The translations under genes were made by a program, and so were the position numbers. Positions 12,031-23,645 of a DNA stretch of 64,000 nucleotides are shown piece by piece; position 1 is the first letter of the stretch, and each line of letters opens with the position of its first letter. Source of the DNA: Tetrapyrgos nigripes (Eukaryota; Basidiomycota; Agaricomycetes; Agaricales; Campanellaceae); the NCBI GenBank assembly GCA_013368315.1, contig JAACJM010000063.1:186001-250000 (forward strand). Direction: 5' to 3'. Below the pieces are notes generated by a model. It had not been told where the DNA came from and searched no databases. It worked only from the letters and a program-made list of their open reading frames with translations.

Positions 12031-12628
12031 CAGGTATGCAATCAGCTCCGTTCTTGTTTCGGCCCCTGTTTAGGTAACATATATTTTGGAGAGTTGGGGG
12101 CAAAGGCTGAGTGTACTATGGCCTTTGGGCATTCCTTGTTACATATTGTCCTGTAGACTTCAAACTGTTTCCTCTTCTTGCATTGGTGTAAAGCATAGTG
12201 ATGAACCGGCGAGTTGTAGCGGGCTCTGCCACCCCGCAGGGGCCGGCGCTTCGTCAGTTATATACAAAGATTATGATATGAAGAATACCATATACAATGC
12301 ACATACCTTAGATGTAGATCGTTTGGGAGCTTTCGGTGGGCTTTCACGAAGGAACAGAAGGAAGCGGGGACTGATGAGTAAGCACGCGGCCTTGACGCGG
12401 CATACCTCGGCAATCACAGTTCCAAAACAAAGCTCGGGAGTTTTAGGAATTTATGAATGGGAAAAGTAGGGATCGATTCGACATAGCCACACGCGGAAAT
12501 GGAGTGTAAAAGAACTCACCCTCATTTCATTCGGCCTCGTAACTGTCTTCAGTACTATCCTAAGGGGCACACTAAAATGCTGCAAGAAAAAAAAATGAAA
12601 AAAGACCCCAGACACCCTGTGACAGAGT

Positions 12629-12755
12629 GGCAGCTACCATGGTACTACTATGGCCTAATAGTAGGTACCAGGGAGCTCAAAAACCCACTACCAACAGGCT
12701 ACCAGGTAGCTACCAGTCAACTACCATATATATAGTAGGAATGGTAGGCTACCGG
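12629..12755. repeat. Cluster of GGTAGCTACC palindromes (cluster 2)
   Basis: GGCAGCTACC lies at 12629-12638, a perfect GGTAGCTACC at 12705-12714 and GTAGGCTACC near 12745. CTACCA/TGGTA words fill the gaps. It is the same word family as cluster 1, about 2.2 kb upstream. The hAT MITE lies between the two clusters. Confidence 0.6.
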
Positions 12756-13424
12756 GTTTTTGAGACCTAATAGGTTGCAAAAAACATGGTTTTTACCCAC
12801 CTAAGAGGTACCCCTCGGGGGGTTGCCTGAGGTGACTCAGATACAACTTAGATTTCTCTGAGGTATATTGCGTTAGACTACAATTCATTTCCCATCTCGC
12901 TGTCCGAACCATCAGAACTTCGCTATAATACATGTTTTGCAGTCAAGGTCTCTTGACCCCATGATAATTCCTATATTTTATCAGAATTGAGCCAACGGCA
13001 TCTTGAGTGCATCACCAATACGTGGTATCTGCTCTCATTGCATCTTGGGAGATATGACTGGGATACAGCATCGATATGATTCCCCGTTTTCATCATATCA
13101 CCATTATAAAATCCAAGATGCGATATAAATTTCCAAACGTGTTATATTTCTGCGTACGCAATACCTACCGATATATCTTCTTTATCGTGTTGTATCTGCG
13201 TTGTATCAGCGTGATATATTCTTACAGCTCAATAACTTTGTCTAGATGCGTTACATTCTTCACTATCGGATCACATTTCTTGTTTTTCAGTGGTAGCAAG
13301 ATTTGGGTGATGTATTGACCATCTTGCGCTATAAGTTATAACCTGGATATGATGGACAGGACAGCGCGATGACAATTATAGCGAAAGACAGGGTAGTATT
13401 CACAGGTGGTGATTCTCTGGACAT

Positions 13425-13590
13425 TTTGCTGGTGGACGTCATGCTAGCGTGTCAAATCGGTCTGCCTAACGCCCTTCTTCCCTCTCACTTTCCACTGATT
13501 CTCCCTCCTTTCTGCATAACCTGAGTTAGACTAGTACGTGAAAGGGCCTCGTAATTTGCCACGCGAAGCGATGGCCCTTTGCCCCAGTGA
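13425..13590 (+). repeat. Dispersed GGGCC-hairpin repeat, copy 1
   Basis: It contains GACGTCATGCTAGCGTGTCA (about 13436), CTGCATAACCTGAG (about 13512) and then the hairpin core AAAGGGCCTCGTAATTTGCC running to GATGGCCC (about 13541-13577). The same blocks recur on the opposite strand around 57540-57840 and 58400-58600. The core is flanked by GGGCC/GGCCC and holds an internal stem GCCACGC..GCGATGGC. Confidence 0.6.
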
Positions 13591-14876
13591 CAATGAATCA
13601 CTTCCTTACGAAAACGAGGTCAGAAAACGTCCCTCCTCGGCTCTGTACGGCTCTTATCCACATCTCTCGGAAAACCGTATAAGCTCGATAATCTGAAGGT
13701 ATATATCGTAGACTCAAGGTGTGCAAGTTTTTTCGGGCAGCGTAAAAGATCTGAGGAAATTTTAAATCGACATTTTATGTATCACTTCTGGGGTATGAGT
13801 AGTAAGGGCATGTGTGTGGGCGAGGGGGAGCTTGGTTGTCTTATTCTGAAGCTTGAGGCTCCGTGCCGTCCTTCCTAGCATAGGCAGCATGCGAAGAAAC
13901 CGGGACCAGCAATGCCAGGAGAAGAGAGACGACCATTGTTGGTGGCGTTCAACGGAAAGGGCGGAAGCACGGCTTCAAAAGTATAAGTCAGAAGAGAACC
14001 GAGAAGTGGCGAGGAACCTCTTCGCCAGGATCATTTTGCCACTCTTATACTACTCCTCGACTCCTCGATAAGCCGCGCATGAAATTCTTCAAGTTAGCTC
14101 GCTCAAACGAGTACTTACTTGAATTTGGCCAATGGTGCGACCATGATTAACCTTCCCAACGGGGGTACTGCCATATGGGTACGTACTTACCTCGGTGTAC
14201 TTACCTTGTTCGTGCACATGCACCCATGAGTCCTGTCTTAATTTACACGCGGCAGTCAGACGGAATGCACCGAGTGTATATTCGAAAATCGAAGAAGCGA
14301 ACAACGGGCGCAGATTACTTTCCTTGGAGTTTTTATTGCTTGAGAAGTTGCAGCCGACGGGAATAGCGTTGGCTGGCGCTGGGCATAATACTTATTTTTA
14401 AACTTACGAAAGTCGAGATTCTTCTTCAAGTTCTGATGAGAGTCTGGGACGATTGAAGGCTGGCGAAGATGCAATAATACGAGGTTTACCCTACATGTCA
14501 CTAAAGCCTAACACCATATGAAGGGACAAGGGATGAAATTCCGATGGATACGAATGACGCTTGTTTTACGTATGTAGGTATAGGGATCGTCAATATGATA
14601 AGAATCAGAAAATCGAAATGGGTGGCAACTTATGCTCCCACTTCTTCCACCTGAATGATTCGCTGCGATCAGACTGCGTTTCTGTCCCTGAGAGTCTGTC
14701 ACGTACGTACATGTATGCTCGGAGACGGTTTTTTCAGTGAACCAAAAGTCCAGAGATTATGTATAAAAAGTGGCGATGGCACTGGCGAAAAAGTCATCAC
14801 CACTTCTTTCCTTCTCTTCCTACTTCCAGGATCCTATCTGGTGAACTAATCAGCCTTAGCAACACCAACGACAATA

Positions 14877-17453
14877 ATGTTGAAGCTCCTCGCACTCGTC
14901 TCTCTTCTCTCAGCATGGACCATGATGGTCTCTGCGCATGCCATCTATGCTAGGCAGTACGACACGGCACCTACAACTGGTGCTGGTGGGGACGGCCATC
15001 ATGGATTCCAAGCTCCTGGGCCTAATGATGCTCGTGGTCCTTGCCCTGGATTGAACACGTACGTATCATCTTACTATCCTTCTTAATTCAAATAAGTGAT
15101 CTTCGACCTCTTTTTACAGGCTCGCCAATCACGGCTACCTTCCGCGGAATGGTACGAACATTACCATACCTATTGTGTTGCAAGCAGTCCTAGGTTTGTC
15201 TCTCGATTTATCGCCGCAGTTTTTGGTTTATGAACTCATTCCGAATTGTTATCTAGACGGTTTCAACGTCGGACCAGACGTAGTAACGTTGGCGGCCAAG
15301 GGTGTTCTGATTGCAGCTGAGACCCCCGATTTCTTCAATTTGACGGAGATTGCTCTGTATGTACTACTCCTTCTGCCATTGTTCATCCCGTCCAACTTCC
15401 TCAATCCAAATCAAATCTCATCCTTCTTCAACTTACTTATTCCCTTACCTGGTGTCATAGGCACGAAACATTCGAACATGACATCTCCCTCGGTATAGGG
15501 AAATCTGCGGGTACCCCATGCGGGTCTGCGGGTGGGCTGCGGGTACCATTAAATATTTGAGTTCAGCATTATATGGCATACATACGAGCATTTGTAACAT
15601 AGTAGAGAGACATAAAAGTGAATATAGAGCTTGTAGATAGACTTCAACGAAGTGTAGTGAAACTCAAATGTACATGGATAAGCACAGCCACTCACTCCCA
15701 TCTGCAGTAGTCTCATTCCTAACTCAAGTATTTCTCTACAAAGCAGCCTAGATATTTTTGCCAAAAGCTTATTGCATGCACTAGAGACTATTTCCATTCT
15801 CTGCATGCCAATATTCTATGAATTATGTACCCAAACTACCCTTAGACTTGAAATGAAGCCTGCATCAATAAAACTCTTCGTGGTTCGCAGTGTAAATGCA
15901 ACATACTCATTCTAATACATCACTGAGTCAATGTTTCAAGTGTTCAATAAAGTAATTTGTTCATCCAATTCTAGAAAAGTCAAGATCAATGTGAATTCAG
16001 CCCAAGGTTTACTAGAATTTATGATAGAAATTTACTTCTACACATTGAGCATGTCAAGGTACTGGTTATTAGTACAGAAGCTACAGCATTCCTTGTTTTC
16101 AAACTGTTAGATGTTGTGTGGATGTTAGTAATGCTCACGAATGGTACCCGCATGGTACCCGCAGTGGCTGTGCACATGCGGGTACCCATGCGGGTACCAT
16201 GCGGGTACTATGTTTCTTGCCTTGATGTTGTATGAGAGTCCGTTGAAGAGAATGAACGGCTATTTGCACATACATACTACTGTCCTGGCATGAATGAAAG
16301 CTCAGTCTCTCTGACCAAAAAAAATCCAGAAGAAATCCAAAAAAAAAATAAATAGAAAATGTCAAATCTGGCCTTAGATTTTTTGGCTGTGATTTGTGAC
16401 TGAACTGCCTTTCATGCTGGTACACTAACCTGCCTGCTAAAGTAGCATCAACAGCGGGCCGTATGATGCTTTTACCAAGCCATTTCTACAAAAAGAATAT
16501 TCTATGCAACTAAGGCTATGTAACGTTGGATACTCATACTTACAAGCAGTCCCATTTGCAGAGAAGGGCAAGAGTAAGTGCAGAGTGGGTCAGAAAGTGT
16601 CAATGATAGGTGATGCTGAGTCTTGCATATACCACGTAAATCCCATCATTTTTGTATGAATGATTTTACCTCAATACCGACAGCGCGTTCTGTTCTTTGT
16701 GAAATTGCTACACAACAGACTCTGCATTTTGAAAGGACTATCTACACAATAAAAAGAGCAATTAGAAGGCTTAATCAACTAAGATTCTACATGATAAGCA
16801 AAGGGTAATGGGTACCCGCATCACCCGCATCACCCGCATGTACCCGCTGTGTACCCGCATGGGGTACCCGCAGATTTCTGATACCCGCATCTCCCTCTCC
16901 CGTGAAGACTTCCACGTCGATCCCAACAACGACAATATCCATTTCAACGAAACCGTTTTCACCACCCTGGCCAACTCTAACCCCGGAGTTGACTATTACA
17001 ATGCTACTTCGGCTGGTCAAGTTCAGAAGGAACGACAAGACATTCAGAATGGCGTGAATGCACAGTTGATCAATAATGTCAAGGATTTCAAGATCAGGAC
17101 TCGTGAATCGGGGTTGTACATCGCTGTGATGGGTAATGTCACGGCTGGAGTGGCTACAAAGGCGCCGAAGAAGTGAGTTGCATCTCCCTTCTCCCATCCA
17201 TTCAAGGACGCAAATCTTACGCAGCGTTAAACGTTACCCCAGCTACGTCCAAATCCTCTTCCGTGAAGAACGTCTCCCCATTGCTGAAGGATGGAAGAAA
17301 AACGACATTTTGATCACCACAGATGTTCTTAAACCCATTGAGAGGGAGATTGAGCGTTTTTCTGAGTGGCAGCCTAGTGGGGTGCAGCCTAACCCGTGGA
17401 TTCGTCTTGGACCCAGCGGTGCTATCGATCCTCTTACTGCTAACAGTATTTAG
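14877..17453 (+). pseudogene. Unspecific peroxygenase / chloroperoxidase-like secreted heme-thiolate enzyme, split by a transposon
   Basis: Unspecific peroxygenases are extracellular H2O2-dependent heme-thiolate oxygenases. The exons are 14877-15058, 15120-15193, 15257-15356, 15461-15491 plus 16898-17172 (one exon, interrupted), and 17243-17453. All joins keep frame, and without the insert the protein would have 290 residues, in the short-UPO range. Residues 1-20 form a signal peptide. The heme ligand motif PCP is at residues 55-57 (Cys56, exon 1), and the EHD-x-S motif is at residues 124-128. Directly after codon 129 a 1396-bp inverted-repeat element (15492-16887) has inserted with duplication of CATCTCCCTC. 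Read-through meets a TGA near 15558, so the product would keep the heme Cys but lose more than half the chain. The rest of the frame is clean, so the insertion is probably recent. Confidence 0.88.
15492..16887. mobile_element. 1.4-kb inverted-repeat transposon inserted in peroxygenase exon
   Basis: The element is flanked by the perfect 10-bp direct repeat CATCTCCCTC (15482-15491 and 16888-16897). The ends are imperfect inverted repeats of about 33 bp: GGTAT..GAAATCTGCGGGTAC at the left and its complement at 16850-16887. Each end is followed by further GCGGGTACC words. A third block of the same words, arranged head to head, sits in the middle (16141-16207). There is no transposase; the interior is AT-rich with only short open frames. 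A 9-10 bp duplication suggests a Mutator-like MITE. An 8-bp hAT reading is possible if two extra bases match by chance. Confidence 0.85.
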
Positions 17454-18775
17454 AATCTCGCTCTCCAGCCATACATGCTAGCTGTACTCGTATATTCAAT
17501 AAGTAACTTGGTAGGGGGTCACTAGTCACTCCTGCCAGGTGTGGTTATCACTACTAGGTTACTATAAGTGCAGGCGTTCGGTCCTCATCTATCTCTTCTG
17601 TGGACTGGTATGATATATATATATTCCAAATTTGGAAGCTACATAGTCCGGCTGAGTCTCCGGGATCCACCGATGACTAGAAGTCTTTCTTTTCCTTGAC
17701 AATGATCATGAAAGGTTGTCGGCAATCTGCAATTCAGGGTACTAGCCGCTTAGGCCCGATTTTTAAAGTCCCACTTCCGCAGAGTATAAGGAGCGGCTGA
17801 AACTTTCCGGAATCTTAACGTTGACTCTTCTTCGCGTCAGCAGCTTTTTGGTGCCATGGCGCAGTCGTCAGATCTATCAGTAGAGAGAGAACCGATATCT
17901 GGGATACAGCTTATCATAAGTCTGAATGATAAGTCCACATATGCACTCTTTCTATGAACATACTACCGTATGCTTTAGCACAGTTACGAATAAAAGGGGG
18001 ATTAAAATATATATATAAACCTTGCCAGGCAAGATTGAAAGTCTGCAGATATCTTCAATACAACGAGGAGGATTCGTACTTGCCACGATATACACTGATC
18101 CATCCCATCAACACATACATAGGGCATATGTGGGTCAATTCTTATGAACTTCTTCGCAAGTTCTAAATCAGAATAGATATGCATACCATTCCATGCAGAG
18201 GGAAACAGACACTGGAGGCAAGCTCATGGGAAGCCAGCCCTTGGCTCCCAGGCAGGAAGCCTCATGGGAAGCCGACTGGACTGGACCCTTTCCAACACCA
18301 CCATTGATCAAAACTACTTATATTTGAAGGGCCCAAGTAGGCCCAAGTACATATGTGAATCTACTTCATGTAACCTTAGCAAGGATCTGGCTGAATCCAA
18401 GATTGCAGAGCAATAATGTACTTATATAGAAAACACTGTAATTGCAGCTTGTGAACAAAGACCGGCGTTAACCGAGTTAAATATATACTTGGTGAATACA
18501 AAGAGTTGTACAATCAAATCCTTTCTATTCTTTGCAGCCCTGCTACGCTATGTCCAGCACGGTGGTTTGCAGTTGTTCCAAGTGTGAACAATTAACATAC
18601 GACAACAACAGTGAATGCCTCCCTGGCCAACGGGTTGGCAGAAGCACGAGGACTGACCACTGAAACTGCAATTGATTGAGATCATTGCAATGGGAAGCCA
18701 ATGCAAATGGCTCAGACGTGGATGAGTCAGATGACAATGAGGATATAACAGAGGTGCAATGGGATTCTGCTGAGA
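17454..18775. other. Intergenic DNA, no gene recognised
   Basis: Nothing here has a domain I recognise. A short imperfect repeat, CTCATGGGAAGCC, occurs twice (about 18223 and 18262). Confidence 0.4.
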
Positions 18776-19850
18776 GTGTCAGAACTGTGGAAGAGGAATG
18801 CAGTGTGTGGTTTTACTCACTGTTGCATTTGGACAACTACTCATAATCCTCATCTCTTCTTCAGACAAGAGCTTGTCAATAATAACCTATCTGACAGCTC
18901 TCCTGGCAGCTTGGCTTCATTTCAATGGCAGTGCCAGTTGTACCACACTACCAATGTGGTTCTGAATGGCATTGCCTTCATTCTCGCAACTGCCTTCCAC
19001 GTCATTTTGGTTATGACATCAATATACAGGTGTCCACTCAGGATGTTCATTCTACTTACAGTCCTCTACAAATCGAACCAACAATCATTTGCACCGTCTG
19101 CTGTCCCAAATGCATCACACTCTATCCCCACACAGCAAACCTTCCTGATCATTGTCTTTGGAAGCGAGGAGTATATCAGAGGAATCCCTGTGGAACACCT
19201 TTGAAAACCACAAGAAGAACTGGAAGAGGAGAAATTACCATCCCTAGGCACTTGTATAGCACCCAGTGTTTCAGGTCATGGCTTGAGTTCTTCTTGAAAT
19301 GTCTAGGGGTTGAGGAGATGATCAACAGGTCCTATAATGTCCTGTCCTCTCCTGATGGAAATGTGCAGGATACCTGGCAAAGCAGAGCTTGGCACTCACA
19401 ACCCAACTTTCCTGAACGACCAGGTAATCTGACATTCTCTCTGTACATTGATTGGTTCAACCCATTTACAAATAAGATTGCTGGTAAAGTTGTATCCTGC
19501 AGTGCTACTTTCTGATCATACCAAACATCTGTGGTGACATGCTGACCACCTTCCTCACCCTCCCAAATCACTCATCCTACCCAAGACTGCAGTGACCCTT
19601 ACACATTTCCAGCACTGAGGTCACACCTATAGCACAGCTAGCGCACATGCTGGAAATAGCACCATCCAGTTCTATGATCGTCATGATGTCTGCACTGGGA
19701 TTGTACTCCGCATCTTTCAAATTCCAATCAAAGAGCAAGCTCAACATCAACTACAAGTTTCTTTGAGAGAAGACGGGCGTGATTTCAAACAGGAGGATAG
19801 AGGTCAGATTGTGAAAGTGTGTCTGAACAGAGGAGAGGAACCAAGGTGAG
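18776..19850 (+). pseudogene. CACTA/EnSpm Tnp2-like transposase, N-terminal fragment
   Basis: The frame at 18925-19515 shows blocks I associate with agaricomycete Tnp2 (CACTA) transposases: CCPKCITLYPH, an internal CLWKRG, CGTPL, then LYSTQCFRSWLEFFLKCLG and SLYIDWFNPFTNKIAGK. The frame breaks at 19515, but decayed Tnp2-like words continue (LPNHSSYP near 19560). A separate frame about 19640-19845 (NSTIQFYDRHDVCTGIVLRI) is not recognised. The DDE catalytic core is absent, so this is a truncated remnant. A Gypsy element follows at 19954. It is the only CACTA coding trace in the window, which matters because the large palindrome at 40617-46545 has CACTA-type ends. Confidence 0.65.
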
Positions 19851-19953
19851 CCATGTCATTGAATAGCAAGTGAGGTTAATCAAAGAGAAGAAGTCTGAAG
19901 AACTGCTAATACATACATAGGGCATAGCCAAGTGATCCTGGCAATGTGAGCTG

Positions 19954-20414
19954 TGTCAAGGTCATTGGTACACTCAATAACAAACCGCCCAAGTCACACA
20001 GAGACAAGATTGATTGAGAAATAGAGAGATAGATAGAGAGCAAGAGTAAGCTGACTATGCTCTACAGTGTGTAGTACTAGTATGGAGCAGAGACAAAGTG
20101 AACAAACTAAAGGACTAACTAGAATGTCAAGTGGTTTATATAGAAAAACAATGAATAAGTGATAGGAACAAGATAGGAGAAACATGGGAGAAAATGGAGA
20201 AATGTAGGAAAAGATAGGAAAAAGATAAGATTGATTGAATGGAAGATTGATTGATAGTTATTATGAAGTTTGACAGGTTTTATAAGGTTCAAAGTCAGTA
20301 ACATAAAGTTTAAAAGGGTTTATCGAGGAAATGCAATAGACAAGTGATCAGAAAATGGGTTCAATAATGAAGTGGAAGAAGAAGGAGGACAAAGAACTGT
20401 AGCAGTTCATGACA
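19954..20414 (-). repeat. 3' LTR of Gypsy element
   Basis: 461 bp, about 97 percent identical by eye to 26514-26971. It is bounded by TGTCA and TGACA. Purine-rich words (GATTGATTGA, AGAGAGATAGATAGAGAG) make spurious open frames on the minus strand. Confidence 0.92.
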
Positions 20415-20427
20415 TTACCCCCTCTTT
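20415..20427 (-). promoter_or_regulatory. Polypurine tract (plus-strand primer site) of Gypsy element
   Basis: Read on the minus strand this is AAAGAGGGGG followed by TAA, directly next to the 3' LTR start TGTCA. This position and composition are those of the LTR-retrotransposon polypurine tract. Confidence 0.75.
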
Positions 20428-20550
20428 AAGTTGTGCTTTCACCTGGAGCACATGTGTACTTCTCCAAATGTCTTCGAAACTAATTCCCATTGAGCATACT
20501 GTGGATCTTTCCTGTATCAGGTTTGGTGGTCAATATGTGTTTGGATGTTC

Positions 20551-21987
20551 TCAATGGAAGGTTTTGATCATCTCTTTGAATTTCGTCAACCCTGAAGCTG
20601 GTTCCCATGAATTTTTGGAGTCCGAGTAGTCTAACCATTTGACTGAATACTGCACTCCTCGACGATTCTTAGTTGGTTTCAAATCTAGAATTGCTTCTAT
20701 GTCATTCTCGTTATCTTCTGGTAGTAATTCTGCTGGTTCTCCTGGATAGTTCACTCCATGAGCTTCAGTCTCCTTGTATGGTGATAGTAGTGAAGCGTGG
20801 AATACTGGGTGAATTCACCAGGTGTTTGGCAGTTTGAGACGATAGTTAACTTTGCCAATTACATCATGACGACGGTTAGCCAACTTAGCTTTTGGCCTAG
20901 TTGTCTTTAAGTTCTTTCCATCCAGCAATACTTTATCCCCAACTTTAAACTTTACCCCTTCTTTTACATGGTCCATGTTCTGTCTTTTCATCAACTCTGC
21001 TGCTGTTGTTAAACTCGCTTTCGATTCTTCCTGTAACTCTTCTAAGTTTTGAAGGTGTTCCTCTACTTTCAGTACATGTGAAGAAGGATTGATCGAAGGA
21101 AAGAGTCAAGGAAGGTATCCACGAAGTAGTTCAAAAGGTGACTTTCCAGTGGCGGAATGGACTCACGTATTATGGCAAAACTCAGCATACAGCAGGTATT
21201 TGACCCAATCATCTTGACGATAGTTACAGAAGGTTCGTAAGTATTGTTTGAGTTCTTGATTGAACCTTTCTGTCTCATCATCTGTTTGCGGGTGATAAGT
21301 AATACCTAACTTAGCATATATTCCTCTCATAACTTGGCTAGCAAATTGGGGTCCTTGATCCAAAATCATTTTGTCCCATAGTCCATATCGTCGCCATCTG
21401 TTGTTGAATAGTATATTAATAGTTCTATCACTGTCAATATCCTTTTGGCATGGTGAAATTACCATGGTCTTGGTTGATCGATCCATAGTTACGTGGATTG
21501 CATTGAAACCATCACATTCTGGAAGATCCATGATGAAATCAGTGGTAATTGTACCAAAAGGTCTTTCTGGAGTTTCGTTTGGAACTAGTGGTACATGTGA
21601 TGGATGATTTTGCACCTTGGTCAATTGACAAGTAGCACATCCTTCAACATAATCACGAATGAATACTGACATACTGGGCCACCAAAATTCCCTACTGATC
21701 AGCTCATACATTTTGAATCGGCCTGGATGTCCTGCAGTGAGACTATCATGATGCATCTTAACTATGTCTCTTTGTAATTGTTGGTTGTAGGGGATGTAAA
21801 CCTTTCCTTGGAACAAAATAATCCCATCTTCGTAATTCCATTCCTGTAGGTTTTTGACCAGCAAGCATGGACCATTGTTTAAGATGACTTCGAGAGCACT
21901 CACAACTTCCTTGTCTTTCTTTGGACACTCTTTAATTCGTCTTCTCAGTTCGGCATCTCCAATCACAATCACTGACCCCAGTCTCAT
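20551..21987 (-). pseudogene. Gypsy integrase with C-terminal chromodomain
   Basis: The integrase frame 21987-21163 shows the HHCC zinc region (HHDSLTAGHPGRFK ... GCATCQLTK) and then the catalytic core: Asp in TTDFIMDLP, Asp in LDQGPQFAS and Glu in TDDETERFNQ. Coding continues through broken frames to a chromodomain at 20754-20551, with NDIEAILDLKPTKNR and YSVKWLDYSDSKNSWEP. The chromodomain would tether the complex to modified histone H3 and direct insertion to heterochromatin. The frame ends near 21163 and is not continuous with the chromodomain, so the copy is defective. Confidence 0.88.
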
Positions 21988-21990
21988 AGC

Positions 21991-23252
21991 TCAAATTCTG
22001 AACAACTTGGGGTCTAGTAATACTCTATCCTTATTGTCGTTGTTGACCCCCTCTTTATGATCTGGCCTTCGAGAGAGAGGATCACTTCGATTAAGGCTTC
22101 CAGGTTTATGGATAAGGATGAAATCGAATCTGGTAAGAAATAGAGCCATTCTTGCTTGTGAGGTAGTGAAGTATTCCAGATTTTTGTGGTCAGTGAGGAT
22201 TTCGATAGTATGTGATGCACCTTCAAGATAGTGTTGCCAAGCCTCCAATGCCCATATGATTGCTGACAACTCTTTATCGTGAATGTCATAGTTTTGTTCA
22301 GTCTCAGACAAAGCTTTCAATAGGTAAGCGACTGGATGCCACTTATCATCTGACCCTTTCTGTGACAGGATACCTCCAGTGGCGTAGTCAGAAGCATCTA
22401 CTTCTACTCGATATGGTTTAGAATGATCAGGCATTAAAAGGACTGGTGAAGAAGTAAACACATCTTTGAGTGCCTGAAAACTTCTTTCTGCATCCACAGA
22501 CCATTTCCACAGTTCATCCTTCTTTGTAAGATTGAAAAGTGGTTGAGCGACTTTGATATAAACTGATGATAAAAGTTTCCGAATCCTAGGAATGATTGAA
22601 CATCCTTGACCTTTCGTGGGGTTGGCCATTCAGTAATGCCTTTGGCTTTGACAGGATCCATTGCCAATGTGTTATGAGATACGATAAGACCTAGAAACTC
22701 TACTGAGCTGGTTTCAAAGGTGCATTTTTCTGGTTTGGCATAAAGGTCATTCTCTTGGAGTCATGTGAGCACTTGTTTGACTATTTGTTGATGTTCTTCT
22801 AGAGTCTCCGTGAAGATTAAGATGTCGTCCATGTAGATGGCCACCTTTCCGGAATTGATGAGATCCTTAAAAAGAGTGTTCATCATTGCCTGGAATGTTG
22901 CAGGAGAGTTCATAAGACCAAAGAACATCACTGTTGGTTCGAAAAGTCCTCTATTTGTCTTAAACGCAGCTTTCCACTCATCTCCTTCTTTTATTCAAAC
23001 ATTGTTATATCCCCATCGAAGGTCAATTTTTGAGAAAACTCATGCTCCTTTAAGTTTGTTGACCAATTCCAATATGAGTGGTAAAGGGTATTCGTTCTTG
23101 ACAGTTCCTTTATTTAATGCTCGATAGTCCTGTACAGGGCATAGTTTTCTGTCTTTCTTTTTGACAAAGAAGAAGAGACTTGCCATGGGAGACTTCAACA
23201 GTCTTATGTATTCCTTTTCCAAGTCAAGTTCCTTTTGTTCATTAGGAGACAA
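21991..23252 (-). pseudogene. Gypsy reverse transcriptase and RNase H
   Basis: RT begins in the frame at 23252 ([36 protein letters not shown]). The catalytic YMDD box, read as VAIYMDDILIFT, lies at about 22810-22850 on the minus strand. The connection and RNase H follow in the frame 22629-21991 (VEVDASDYATGGILSQ, YDIHDKELSAIIWALEAW, ILTDHKNLEYF, LNRSDPLSRRPDHK). The frame changes between 23040 and 22670 and there are further breaks, so no continuous polyprotein is possible. Confidence 0.9.
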
Positions 23253-23645
23253 GGGATAGGTTTTGCAAGGGCGAGGTTCAAAATCTGGTTTCAGGTCAAT
23301 GGCATGATCCCATTCACTGCATCTTGGTAGTCATGATATTGGGGTGGAATCTTATCTGTGAGTGGTATGTCCTCTTTCATCTTTTGGGCTGATTCTGCCA
23401 GTTCCTGAGCTTTCATAAATCCTGCACGAATAGGTATTTCTGTATCTGATATCGGTACTCCTCTTCTTTTTCAAACAGACTCTCTTGTCTTGGAACATCC
23501 TCCCGACCGAAGTCTTCTTCAGTAAAAATAGCCATAGATTCTGAGGAACAGTGAAAGGATTGAATTGGAACTCAACAGTGTCGACCTGCCACTTTTGGCT
23601 GTGCAATTGGTTTAAACTGTCTGATTGGTAATCCTTGTGATTGGT

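Larger units (their letters stand above)
12039..14876. other. Intergenic DNA with repeat fragments
   Basis: No gene is recognised. It holds the second GGTAGCTACC cluster (12629-12755), an AT-rich stretch at 13090-13310 with irregular CGTGTTRTAT-like words, and a dispersed repeat copy at about 13425-13590. The last 200 bases before 14877 should contain the promoter of the peroxygenase gene, but I see no clear TATA box. Confidence 0.4.

Noticed and set aside
14256..14501. Open frames upstream of the peroxygenase on both strands
   Set aside because: No domain, mutually overlapping on opposite strands, and no splice or promoter support.
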